Shown in pieces: positions 1-10,007 of a stretch of 64,000 nucleotides of DNA; position 1 is the first letter of the stretch; every line of letters starts with the position of its first letter. The notes below the pieces were generated by a model. It was not told the DNA's origin. It did not search any database and was given only the letters and a program-made list of their open reading frames with translations. Location of the stretch: the NCBI GenBank assembly GCA_030762175.1, contig CM060833.1, forward strand, positions 71,959,501-72,023,500, in the 5' to 3' direction. The translations under genes were made by a program, and so were the position numbers. The DNA is from Metallyticus violacea (Eukaryota; Arthropoda; Insecta; Mantodea; Metallyticidae).

Positions 1-849
1 TTTATAATATATTCTTAAAGAAGTGCATGCTTGTTTAACGGTAAAAGGTTAATGTCATTATATTGCATGAAGGGTATTGCATTAAAATTTATTGCATGCA
101 GTATAGTTATCGCCCTTTTTTGGTTGTTTCTTCAGCTTCCCTTCTTTTATAACATATTACATGTTTTTACCTTTTAATTGTTTCTTGCTATATATTGAGC
201 AAAAAATATACATGAACTGACATTATTTACACTATACAGTGTAATCAACTTGTACCGCTCCAGTCGGTGAAGTATTATAAAATAATTTTATTCTTCAGGG
301 TTTTCACTGAGTAGGTTGGTATTTGTAAACCAATTGAACAATTAACTTCAGATTGCAATAACATAACCAAAATAATTATCGCAGATTTAAATTCACAAAA
401 GCGGATAGTAACACCACAATAACCAACCACCATCGGTTACTTAAACTTTAGCGTCAAAAGTTAATATTTATAAATGCTTGCTTACATTCGATTATAATTA
501 TTATTAGGATGTTGGTGGCATACGCATATCTGATATCTGTTTAGTTTATTAATAAAAAAATGCCATATTTTTTCTCAGTTTGCATTCAGTAATGCAGAGT
601 CATCTATAGGAGAATACATGTAGTAGAGTCAATTTCCTTTGTTTATACAGAGTCATCTGTAGGAGAATACAACAAGTAGAGTTTTTTTCCTGACATGCAC
701 ACTCAGAATTATTCTATTTCGTGAAATACCCAAGCCGTCCCTACTGTGCTATAAGCATAGGAATCAAATTTTCTTTGCAATAAAGCAGCGTACAGGGAAC
801 ATCTACTCTCAAAGAGCTGATCAACATAAACTTCACGGATATTGGCTTA
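1..849. other. AT-rich non-coding DNA with a small local duplication
   Basis: No coding signal or recognisable repeat family is visible in this stretch. The only structure is a local duplication: a unit of about 38 bases starting AGAGTCATCT at 596 recurs at 649, a 53-base offset. Both copies share the core TAGGAGAATACA and differ at several positions. Confidence 0.5.
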
Positions 850-861
850 GAAATGGGGTAT

Positions 862-1156
862 TTTTTTTTTTTTTGAGTAGTGTTTAACGCCCGTTTTTAC
901 TACTGAGGCACCACAGGCGGTGGACACTGATGATACATGAGATGAAATAATGATAAATTGGGAAAGGATATTTTTTTTTTAAGGAAGGAAGCGTTCCAGG
1001 CCTAAGTTTAGGTACTTCCCCGGCATTTGCCAGTTATGAAGACTGAGGAAAACCTGGAAAAAACCCCAGTCAGGGAGGACGGTCCTGGCGGGATTCGAAC
1101 CGCAGACCTCCCGCTCACGAGTCCGTGCCTTAACGACCTCGGCCACCCGTGGCGGT
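862..1156 (-). mobile_element. SINE-B copy 1, full length
   Basis: This is a full-length tRNA-derived SINE read on the minus strand. Its 5' head is at 1156 (ACCGCCACGGGTGGCCGAGG) and contains an A-box-like TGGCCGAGGTCGTTAAGGC and a B-box-like GGTTCGAATCC, most like a tRNA-Leu or tRNA-Ser promoter by eye. The body carries a stretch ending AATGCCGGGGA and the 3' end is GGGCGTTAAACACTACTC followed by an A-run (the T-run at 861-874 on plus). A perfect 12-bp target duplication, GAAATGGGGTAT, flanks it at 850-861 and 1157-1168. That fixes both ends and shows retrotransposition. No protein is encoded. Confidence 0.9.
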
Positions 1157-1168
1157 GAAATGGGGTAT

Positions 1169-3820
1169 GTATTTATTATATCCGATATAGTATTTTACCT
1201 TCTAAGCCATGCACCATGCGAATATTTTAACTTTTTACTTCATGTAATAAATAAAGCCATCGTAAATATTAGAAAGTCAAATCGACTTATAAAATATTAA
1301 GATTCTGACTTATTTAAAAGCTCCATAATTATTGTTTTTTAAATGTTTGAATGCTGCCTGCAGCTACATTTCCGTTTTCAAGCGAAGTCTGCATGAAATA
1401 TTGTATTTCAGCTATCCTTCATGAATAGTTTTTTGTATACTAATGTTCTCCCAATTAACGAAGAAATGCGTAACATAAACTTCTAATTTTGTTATTTAAC
1501 TTTAAAAACACATTTCCTAACACAAGTTAAATATAAAATAAATAGTGTTAGTGCAATAGATTTGTATAGCATATATTGAAAAAATTACAAACGATCTATG
1601 TAAATAAAACAGGAAATATTAAATTTAGTGATACCTGTTATAGGTTTAATTACTTAACACTACACTCTGTGTCATGTGTAAAACATGGAAACATGGAAAC
1701 CTCAACCACGACTATAAAAGTAGAATAGAAAGGTGTCAAAATAAAACTTTTACTTCTTCGTTGAGAGAAACTCAAGTAAAAATCCTTGATGGCAGTTAAT
1801 GAACTTGCTGACGACCTGTTCAAGTATATGACTATAACTGACAATTGTCATCTCACTCGTGTTACAACAATGAGTAAGAAAACTGCAAACCTAAATAAGG
1901 CTTGTTTTCATTTGACAAATTTACAGTTTATTTGAGTGACATTAAATATACAGACCTACCAGTCTAACGTAAGGAAAACAAAATATTTTTCGGCTACCGC
2001 AAACGTTAAATATCCTCTTCCACTCAAATAATGTCAACTGTCAACCATTCTTTTACAAGTAGTCATAAAGGAGTTATTTAAATTCTCAGAGGATAGGGTT
2101 TTTGCATCTTCTCACATGCTTGCGGTTAAATTGATCCCTTTTCCCACATTGCAAAATACGCTTTCAGCTCGTGGAAACTTTTTAAAATCCCTGAAGCACG
2201 GAGTATTAGAATTCGGCATATCGTATTTCTAGAGCTTTCCATGAATGTTGAATGTAACCGGATGATACAGCTCTCTTTTTATTTACGCGAGGCGCTTTGA
2301 AATTTATGGTTGAAATTTGTGATTGGTTTTTCCAAATAAGATCAGAGAAAAAAGATCGATTTTATGACTCTGTAGAATTGCCTTTCACGAAGTCTGTAAT
2401 GTCTTGTATTTGATGGGGATACTACATCGAAAGAAATACGGGTTTATATTCGTACTTCTATCGGCGTAAACTTTACTTTCCTGCAATGATCAGAAATGAA
2501 AATTCTTTCAGAATTTCAGAACGAAATGCCTTAGTTTGACGGACGTTTCCAATTTTCAAAACATGTTTTGAGAATTGGAAACATTACGCTGGATTTGTGT
2601 TGATTTTTTCAAATTTGACCAATTAAAGTATATGGATAATTTGCAAAAAGTGTATATTTAAAATAAAGGTTTATATTTAGTCTACATCAGCAATTGAATA
2701 GGTATAACTAACATGTCACACATTATCTAAAACAGAAAGTAGGAAAAAAAGTATATCGTCTAGAACATCACATCGATTTAGTTTTTAACTACTAGATTTT
2801 AAAGTCTTCATTTAAATTAGTTCTTTTACATTAAATGTTGTATTATGACATGCTTTTTGCACTAAAAGTGTAAATATACAATGCTTATTTCGACAGTTTC
2901 CGCCAAATTGCACTGATAGCGAGGGCGCGCCCTTAATTCGCGGCAACACAAACCTCTCGCTAGGGGAACATCAATGGACTCTGTAGCACTGTAATAAGTT
3001 TAACGATTTAGCCAAATTAAATAGCAAAGTGCTAAAATTTCAGAATATTATTTTCCAAGCATTTCATCCCCTTTCTGACGAAAGTATGCATCATACGTTA
3101 AAGTTTTCTTTGAGTAATAAATGTTCTTTGAACTTAAATATGCAAAACGCCAATCAAACGTTTTTAAAAATATAATTCATAGTTTTCTCAGAGAAAAAAT
3201 GTGTGCATCCTTTTGGTTATTAGTTAAAGGTTTTATTATCCAAAATATATTGGATTCGCATGTTTCTTCGAACAATATGAAATCGTAGCCTAGGAGATGT
3301 TACTAAACAGTGTCACTCTGCTTAATGTAGTAATTCCGCCAATATAGAAAAATCATATATGTAAAAATCTTTTTAGAATCATGAGTTTAAAATTGACATC
3401 TCCTTTATTCATTCAGTGCAACCTTTGTACACTGAGGGACTCCAAGCACTCCGCAACAGTGTAACTGTGCATGGAGTATTGCTTTGCGGCAAACAACTCC
3501 TCGTACACAACTCTCCTGCAGGTAGTAGAGAGAAGGTGCCTTCATTGTAGCTTAAATTGTTTTGACTCGCCATATTCTTGTTAAAGTATATCCAAAGGGA
3601 CCAAAGATAGGGCTAACGCTTTAAAGAACCCAGAAAGCTTAACACCAAGTAAGGCTCTCAACTGAGTATACATGTACAATATCACCACGAGGAAGAACTA
3701 AAGACATGTCAAAATACATGTTTCTTGTATTCAGTGAACAAGCAAGAGGTGTAGTAAAAATAAAACCGTTAGCAACACAGTCTTCCAATCAAAAGATAAC
3801 TTCATCCGAAGACACTTCAT
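1169..3820. other. AT-rich DNA, nothing recognised
   Basis: No gene or repeat family is recognised. Two structures stand out. A nearly perfect inverted repeat lies at 2545-2582 (18-base arms, 2-base centre). A small CpG-rich patch at 2915-2965 contains the perfect 12-base palindrome AGGGCGCGCCCT at 2922-2933. Confidence 0.5.
2545..2582. repeat. Near-perfect 38-bp inverted repeat
   Basis: The left arm (2545-2562) begins GTTTCCAATT and ends CAAAAC. The right arm (2565-2582) is its reverse complement except for one T/C difference, and only AT lies between the arms. As RNA it would form an 18-bp hairpin containing one G-U pair. It may be a relic of a foldback element or chance; nothing nearby identifies it. 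Confidence 0.85.
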
Positions 3821-4072
3821 ATACAGAGGCAGCACAAGCGAATGGACACTGATGATACATGAGATGAAATGATATATTGGGAAAGAATTTATTTTTTAAG
3901 GAAGGAATCGTTCCAGGCCTAAGTTTAGGGTACCTCCCCGGCATTTGCCATTTATGAGGACTGAGGAAAACCTGGAAAATATCTCAGTCAAGGAGGACGG
4001 TTCTGGGACATTCGAACCTAGATCTCCCGCTCACGAATCCGTACCTTAACGACCTCGGCTACCCGTGGCGGT
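3821..4072 (-). mobile_element. SINE-B copy 2, 3'-truncated
   Basis: The same family as the copy at 862-1156, on the minus strand, with its head at 4072. The sequence matches the family from the head to the GAGGCACCAC-like region, but the last 25 or so bases (GGGCGTTAAACACT) are missing at the low-coordinate end, so it is truncated at its 3' end. The B-box equivalent is changed (TAGGTTCGAATGT), so internal promoter activity is doubtful. No target duplication was found. A short open frame beginning at 4065 starts inside the head and is not a gene. Confidence 0.85.
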
Positions 4073-4702
4073 AATTATGCATCGTGGAGTGATAACTACA
4101 AAAGAAAAAGTAGTTCTTGCAGCTTTGGCGAATCCGTCATTGTCCAAAGGAACCTGTAGAGTCCGTGCTTTCAGCATTTACTTTGTTAACCAGGGTAAGA
4201 GTTATACATTTCTAATATGGTTTGGCACCATACCTATATATCATGTATTTTTACACCTCTGGCTAACCTGGCTAAACTATTTAATTTCAATTTTGTGTTA
4301 TAAACAAATGAGCCATAAGTCAGCGCGTCTAAAAGATTAGAGCAACAAATCTTTTATCCTTGTGTAATTCTTTTCCATAGGTTATGAAGGTAAATAAAAA
4401 GGAAAATTCGAGGATTGGAAAGAAAGCAGTGGCAGCACTGTCACCACTGGACGTGTCGCAATTCTAGAGTAGCGTTTTTTTTAACCGTTTTATTCGTGTA
4501 ATCCTTTTAAATTGAGAATAAAACCACGGAATGCAGCAAAACTTTGTTTTAACACTTACAGACTAATTAATAAAGGACAGCATTTCAAACATTTGCCAAT
4601 CTGGAAACTGCACGGAATGATTTTTTTTTCCTTGCCACCTTAAAGAAGTTTATCACGAAGGAATTCAGTCTTCAATCATGTAGACAGAAGGTACTTAGTA
4701 AA
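4073..4702. other. AT-rich DNA, nothing recognised
   Basis: Between a truncated SINE-B and the 3' tail of a LINE remnant. No coding signal or repeat family is recognised. Confidence 0.5.
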
Positions 4703-5099
4703 TGAATGAATGAATTTATTTCCAACAAACATAAACAACATTATAATTTAATAAAATGTGCACATTTTCATAGTTCACAGCTACCAATACCATTATTAAT
4801 TTTGAACTCTGGTGCCCGGCTTGTCAGTAGTAGCCTAATAGAATATCCAAGGGACTAGGCTAAAATACTAACTAACATTATATATGCTGTTAATAAAAAT
4901 AACTAAATGCAATAAGCTAATTTTAAATTAGGCATTTACCCCTAAGCAAACAAAACATAAAATCTAACTTTACAACACTAATATTAACTAAAATTCTTTG
5001 AAAACCCTTTATTATATTTCACCTAATCAATCCCTTCGCAAATCACTACACTAAGTTTCTGATTTTCCATGGTGGCTCCAGTAGCCTGTAACATAGAAG

Positions 5100-5315
5100 T
5101 TATTTATTTATTTATTTTTGGTTTATTTACGGACGCTCTTTAACATCTCAGGTCATCAACGTCCCAGTCTATTCAGGGCGTGAAATAGCCGAAAATTTTT
5201 GCTCAGAGGCCTCTTCATTCAGGCTTGAGGTTCTTTTTCGTGCCGTAAATGTACGACACGGGACCCACGGCTTTACTTCCCTTCCGAAGGAAACACAACT
5301 ACACCACCAGGACCG
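5100..5315 (-). mobile_element. SINE-A copy 1, internally deleted
   Basis: Minus-strand SINE-A inserted in the 3' UTR of the LINE remnant. The head GGTCCTGGTGGTGTAGT ends at 5315. About 100 bases are missing: the sequence jumps from the start of the tRNA-like head straight to the TTCCTTCGGAAGG region, losing the B box and the GGATTTTTTCGGGCG stretch. The rest of the body and the 3' end (AAAGAGCGTCCGTAAATAAA) remain. Similar flanks ACATAGAAG (5091-5099) and ACATAGTAG (5316-5324) look like the target duplication. Without a B box this copy could not be transcribed from its own promoter. Confidence 0.85.
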
Positions 5316-5669
5316 ACATAGTAGGTATTGGATTTTATTTTCCCTTTCTATCTAATATCTTATAATCTTTCTTATTTTCATTATATTGCTTACTTATTTT
5401 CCTGGACCATTTGGCTCTTAACTTTTCCTAAATGGATTCCCATTTTCTTTATATTCTTTCTTAATTTTACAGTCATCATATTTTCCCCCCTGATTTCTTT
5501 TGGCAAATTGAACCGCTTCTTCATTTCTAGTTGCTTTGTAAGTACTTTGATTTCTTTACATTCTAACAATATGTGCCAATTATTATCCTTTCGGCTACAG
5601 AGCGGGCATTTTTCTAAATCCCTTCTTACTCTTATCCCTTTCCTTTTCATAACCTCCGTTCTAGGCCAT

Positions 5670-5949
5670 TTTTTGAAAGGTGTTTAACGCCCGTTTTTAC
5701 TAATGAGGCACCACAGGCCTTGAACACTAATGTAACATGAGATGAAATGATATATTGTGAAAGGATTTTTTTAAGGAAGGAAACGTTCCAGGCCTAAGTT
5801 TAAGGCACCTCCCCGGCATTTGCCATTTATGAGGACTGAGGAAAACCTGAAAAGTACCTTAGTCAGAGAGGATAGTCCTGACGGGATTCGAACCCCGAAC
5901 CTCCCGCTCACGAGTCCGCGCCTTAACGACCTCGGCCACCCGTGGCGGT
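5670..5949 (-). mobile_element. SINE-B copy 3, full length, inside a LINE
   Basis: Full-length minus-strand SINE-B inserted in the C-terminal coding part of the LINE remnant. The head GGTGGCCGAGGTCGTTAAGG and B box GGTTCGAATCCC are well kept, and the 3' end is GGGCGTTAAACACC followed by TTTCAAAAA. The target duplication is TTCTAGGCCAT (5659-5669) and TTCTAGGTCAT (5950-5960), 10 of 11 identical. The insertion therefore postdates the LINE. Short open frames over 5820-6002 come from this SINE. Confidence 0.92.
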
Positions 5950-6400
5950 TTCTAGGTCATGCATTACCCTCTCTTGCTGCTTCGTCATACTGGTCAACAT
6001 AATCTTCCCAGCTCCACACTGGTTTCATATCTCTCTATGTATACTCAACAACTTTTGAAATTAAAACTGGCCAATGTATCTTGTCTTTCAATATCTTCTA
6101 TTCTTAATTTATTACTTTCCATAAACCACTTTCTAATCATTCTCTAACTCTCCAAATTTCTTCAAAACCAAATTTTCCCAGAATTTCCGCAACCCTCCTA
6201 AACCAAGTTTCCCCTTGATTTAAGCTTTATTGGACTTTCAGACACTTGTGTGAGTTCATCTAGTTCTAAGTTAATATATCAATATTCTTTCTGAAAGTTT
6301 TCCTTTGCCACCAATTCTTCTTAATTCTACTTGTGCAACACAACTGGGTGAAACTCTAGGCAAGCCCAAGATTTGTTTGCAAAATTTCCTACGGATCATA

Positions 6401-8655
6401 TAGTCGATATATTAATACTAAATATATGATTTTCTTCAGAATACTAAGCTTTGAAATGTCTGGTCTGAAATCCACAGAACTTTTGGTCATCTTATATCTA
6501 GGTATATTCAGCGAACGTTTTACTTTATATGCTATTTTTTTTATTTAAAAACGGGAACACATATACAAACTGAATCGAATACTTAATACTAAATGTTGTG
6601 TACAAGATGAAAACATTTTTCACTTTCTGTCTTAATTTGAACAGGCAAAGTAAATTGCCCTAATAGAAGTTCGTTTATTCCCAGAAGAATTAAATGTCTT
6701 TAGAACGGATAATATATTCGCTACAAGAAGGGTGTCGTGTTTAGGAAAGTGAAATTGGCTCGGATATGAAGGGGAGTGTTCAGGCAAAAGCAACAACAGG
6801 TGTGTTAGCGGTTTGCTTAGGGAGAGGGGTATTTTAAAAATCCCTAGACGATTACTGCATGCTTTCTCGACGCTCTTCTGAAGATAAGCATCGGAGAAAT
6901 GCAATGCTCTGAAATTGACACAGAATCTATATTGATGTGCCAACGTCTTTTAGAAAAAGTAGGTTCTTATATATCGTAGCTTGTTTTAAATTATATTCAG
7001 AGCACAAATTATTTATCAATGATTTGAATATAATTAAGGTACAAGGAGTTAAAAAAACCGAAACTGTCGGCAGAAAAGATTAAACAGAAGGAATATCTTA
7101 GCACTATATTTTTATAATTCAATAATCTACAATAGGAGTAGCTAAGATTATATCTATTTTGAATAAAGCACGAGTAAACAAAAGCATATGGTGTGTTGAA
7201 ACAAAATTTAAGAAAATTCTGAATATTTGTTTATAAAACATATTATCTTTCCAATAACTATAGGTATATCTCCTTTTTTATGTAGACGAACTGAGTAGCA
7301 CTTAACTATTTTCTAGCAGTAAGTTTAACCTTTACCCTAGTTGCCTATAAGGAAATTTGTGACTGTTTGAAATATAGCACGCTATTTAACAGTTTTCCAT
7401 TCTTTTTGTTTGTCATACTTGAACATTTTGCTCTCGCTGCAACCTTCCAATTGACATCGGCTACAACCTAAGTTTGCTACTACCAAACGAGGTGAATTCC
7501 TACGAGATTAGTTTGTCATTACCTCCTTAATGTCACACAAATATATTAGCATTTGGAAACCACCAAATTTTTGCCTAGGAAAGGTAAATTGCCTTTTGAA
7601 TGGCAGCAGGAATTTTTTTACATTTTAACTTTAATTTAACTATTTAAAAAAGCACGCAAATATCTTGTACAACCTCTCTTTGAAACAGTATATAATAATA
7701 TTATTAGAAAAATGCAGATATTTTATATTTTTCACTAACAGTGAATACCAAAAACAAAATTTCCCGGTATATTACTAATAAATTACAAATAAGTAAATTA
7801 ACAGTAATTAAAGTGCCCAAAGGTAGGAATTCTCATGAAAATACAATGTGAAAAAATAGTTCCTCAGCATTTAATGTATAAGAAACAAAGGAAACTGTCC
7901 GTAAAAACGTATGGTTGTAATGTGCATTTTATTCGCAAATATTTAATATCCACATGATTTATAAATTACGTTAAACCTGGATGAAAGTTAGATTTAGCCT
8001 CAGTCTAGCAAAATTTGAAGTAACCTCAGTCATCGGCAAAGAACAATCAAAATTATAATAAAAAGTCCGCAATGGCGGCTCCCGTCTGATGAAGCTACTG
8101 CCAAAATGAACTACTTCCCCGTGAGCTTGTAGAACCAAATCAAACTAAAAGTAAAAAAACAAGAAGGTTTATAGCATGGAAGCAATTGCGTCACATACCT
8201 AACAGGATTAAAGTACTCATTGATCACCCGCCCACTCTTCTAGTCAATAAGGAAAGACCATGGTTTTACCAAATATCGACTAGTGAAAGCGGAAGAGGAA
8301 AACGAAAGGAAAAGGCAAATCCGTAAATAATAACACGTGGCAAATATAGACAGTTCTCAATATTTATTCATTTTATATATAACATTGTTTAGGTTTATAC
8401 GATATTGACATTTTATATATACAAGGCGTATTTGCCTAGTTGTTGTGTAGAGAATGGTTCTTTGCAAGCATTAGTATTAATGGGACTATCAGGCGGTAAC
8501 TTGGATTAAATTGCTGCGTCAGATTGTAAACTGCTTAATTTCGAATCCCACTGCAAACTTATTTTTCAATAATGCCAACCTGAGGGGCACAATAATTGTT
8601 GACAGTTTTAGGATTAATGCACAGTATATTTATGCAATTTCAAAAACTGTATCCT

Positions 8656-8657
<2 letters not shown>
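6401..8657. other. AT-rich DNA, nothing recognised
   Basis: Short open frames here (for example 6632-6943 on minus) have no recognisable domain and lie in AT-rich sequence dense in stops. No repeat family is recognised. Confidence 0.5.
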
Positions 8658-8658
<1 letters not shown>

Positions 8659-8699
<41 letters not shown>

Positions 8700-8714
8700 C
8701 ATATATATATATAT
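8659..8714. repeat. Compound microsatellite (CA)n(TA)n
   Basis: About 15 CA units run directly into an AT/TA tract interrupted by one C at 8700. The two short open frames crossing it (8511-8780 and 8596-8913) are products of the repeat and not genes. Confidence 0.97.
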
Positions 8715-9587
8715 TGTAATACATACTACTGTAAATACGAATGGAAAGATAAAAAATTGGCCCCTGGGGCTGGATACTAGAGCACTTATATACGTTACTT
8801 TATTAGATTATTTATTACTGTTTGTTTGTAAGTTGAATTGCGCTCTTATTTGGTTTTTATTTGCTTTATTTACAGAATCTGCATTTCAAAATAATCCATA
8901 CTCAAATAAATGAAGTGAATTTGCTCTTGTTTATACAAATTTTCGCTATTGTTCTCAGCAGTTATTTTCTATTGAGTTTTATAGAAAACAGGTGAAGCAC
9001 AGAAGTTCTTTAAAATGGTTGCCTCACGTGAGAGGAAATATTATTACTTCAGCACCTTAGTGGTGTTCAAATTGTCTCGCGTCTTATTGAACTTTCGCTT
9101 TGGAGGGAATCATGCATCGATTCATATGCTACTATTCCTCATATAAATGGCAACCGACTACCCCCCACCCCCCACGAGGACAATGCTGTTTCAATGTACT
9201 AAGGTTGCCCTTATCAAGTATGAATTGTGACACTGCAGTAGTGAAAATCTCCATGGAATACTTTCCTATTATTTTTAAATTTCGCTTGTTCTAAAATAGG
9301 ACGTATTGCAAGGAACTAAAATTTATTGACTTTTTCATCAGACTTCGGTTAAAGCAATGCCTAGTGAAAAAAGTTAAATTTCCCTAATCTCTAGTGTAAA
9401 GGGTAAGAAGGATTTGCGGAGGATTTTTTTTAAATTTTTTTTTTTGTCTTCAAAATTGGAATCTATACTTCACCTCCAAATTATATTGCAATATCAAAAC
9501 TATTTATATCAAAATGTAAAAAGGAAGAGTGAATACTTATTTAGTTACTCTCAACAACAAAAGCATTCACAGATCTGTTCACAGCAT
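8715..9587. other. AT-rich DNA, nothing recognised
   Basis: Contains a short C-rich patch near 9160-9175. No recognisable gene or repeat. Confidence 0.5.
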
Positions 9588-10007
9588 CTTTTTTTTGTTA
9601 TTATTATCTTCAAATTCATTTATTTACAAACATCACACATATACTTTTAACTTCACAGAAACAATTATGATGAAATTTCACTTTTTATTGTTCAATTAAG
9701 AGATTGCAGTTTCTTTTGGATGATGAAAGATATACACTCAACTGCGCTATCACATTTTGCTAGGCTCTTTATTAATCATTTTCATAATCAGCAGGATTCT
9801 TGCGCATTAACTGATCATGCTTCTTTTTAATTGCATCATAGACCATATAAGCAATCACAAAAGGTGGCAAAACTGTAAATACATTTTCACGCAATCCTCT
9901 AAAAATATTTGGTTTACAGCACCAACAAATGCTCTTTGTTCAAAGGGCGATATTCTAAAATGGATAATACCACGGATTTTGGTCAATTTTCCAAAATGCT
10001 TGCCCAT
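9588..10007 (-). pseudogene. UQCRQ: UQCRQ-like (cytochrome bc1 subunit 8) processed pseudogene
   Basis: Read on minus from an ATG at 10005-10007, the frame begins MGKHFGKLTKIRGIIHFRIS and continues with SPFEQRAFVGAV. After a frameshift it resumes with RGLRENVFTVLPPF, VIAYMVYDAIKKKHDQL and RKNPADYEND, and stops at 9772-9774. This order matches the small ubiquinone-binding subunit (QP-C) of mitochondrial complex III, about 82 residues with one membrane helix and a KNPA(A/D)YEND-type end. The surviving reading is 236 nt, consistent with a small deletion between GAV and the PNIF-like residues that breaks the frame. There is no intron. An AATAAA-containing 3' region leads to an A-run (T-run at 9588-9595 on plus). 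All this suggests a retrocopy of an mRNA. No target duplication was found. The parent gene should lie elsewhere in the genome. Confidence 0.82.

Larger units (their letters stand above)
4703..6400 (-). mobile_element. LINE (non-LTR retrotransposon) 3' remnant 1, with two nested SINEs
   Basis: Read on the minus strand from about 6400. Pieces of the C-terminal part of a LINE ORF2 are readable. First comes a segment with RRKFCKQILGLPRVSP and VELRRIGGKGKL, as follows the reverse transcriptase in many LINEs. After the SINE interruption, a C-terminal Cys/His motif follows at about residues 15-30 of the frame starting at 5650: CPLCSRKDNNWHILLEC (C-x2-C-x7-H-x4-C). The ORF stops near 5390. A 3' UTR continues to AAATAAATTCATTCATTCATT, a (TTCA)n tail at 4703-4720. 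In-frame stops and frameshifts mark it as dead. SINE-B (5670-5949) sits in the coding part and SINE-A (5100-5315) in the 3' UTR. The LINE clade cannot be assigned by eye. Confidence 0.75.

Noticed and set aside
5820..6002. Open frame with a DSPDGIRTPNLPLTSPRL-like reading
   Set aside because: It is translation of the SINE-B tRNA-like head.
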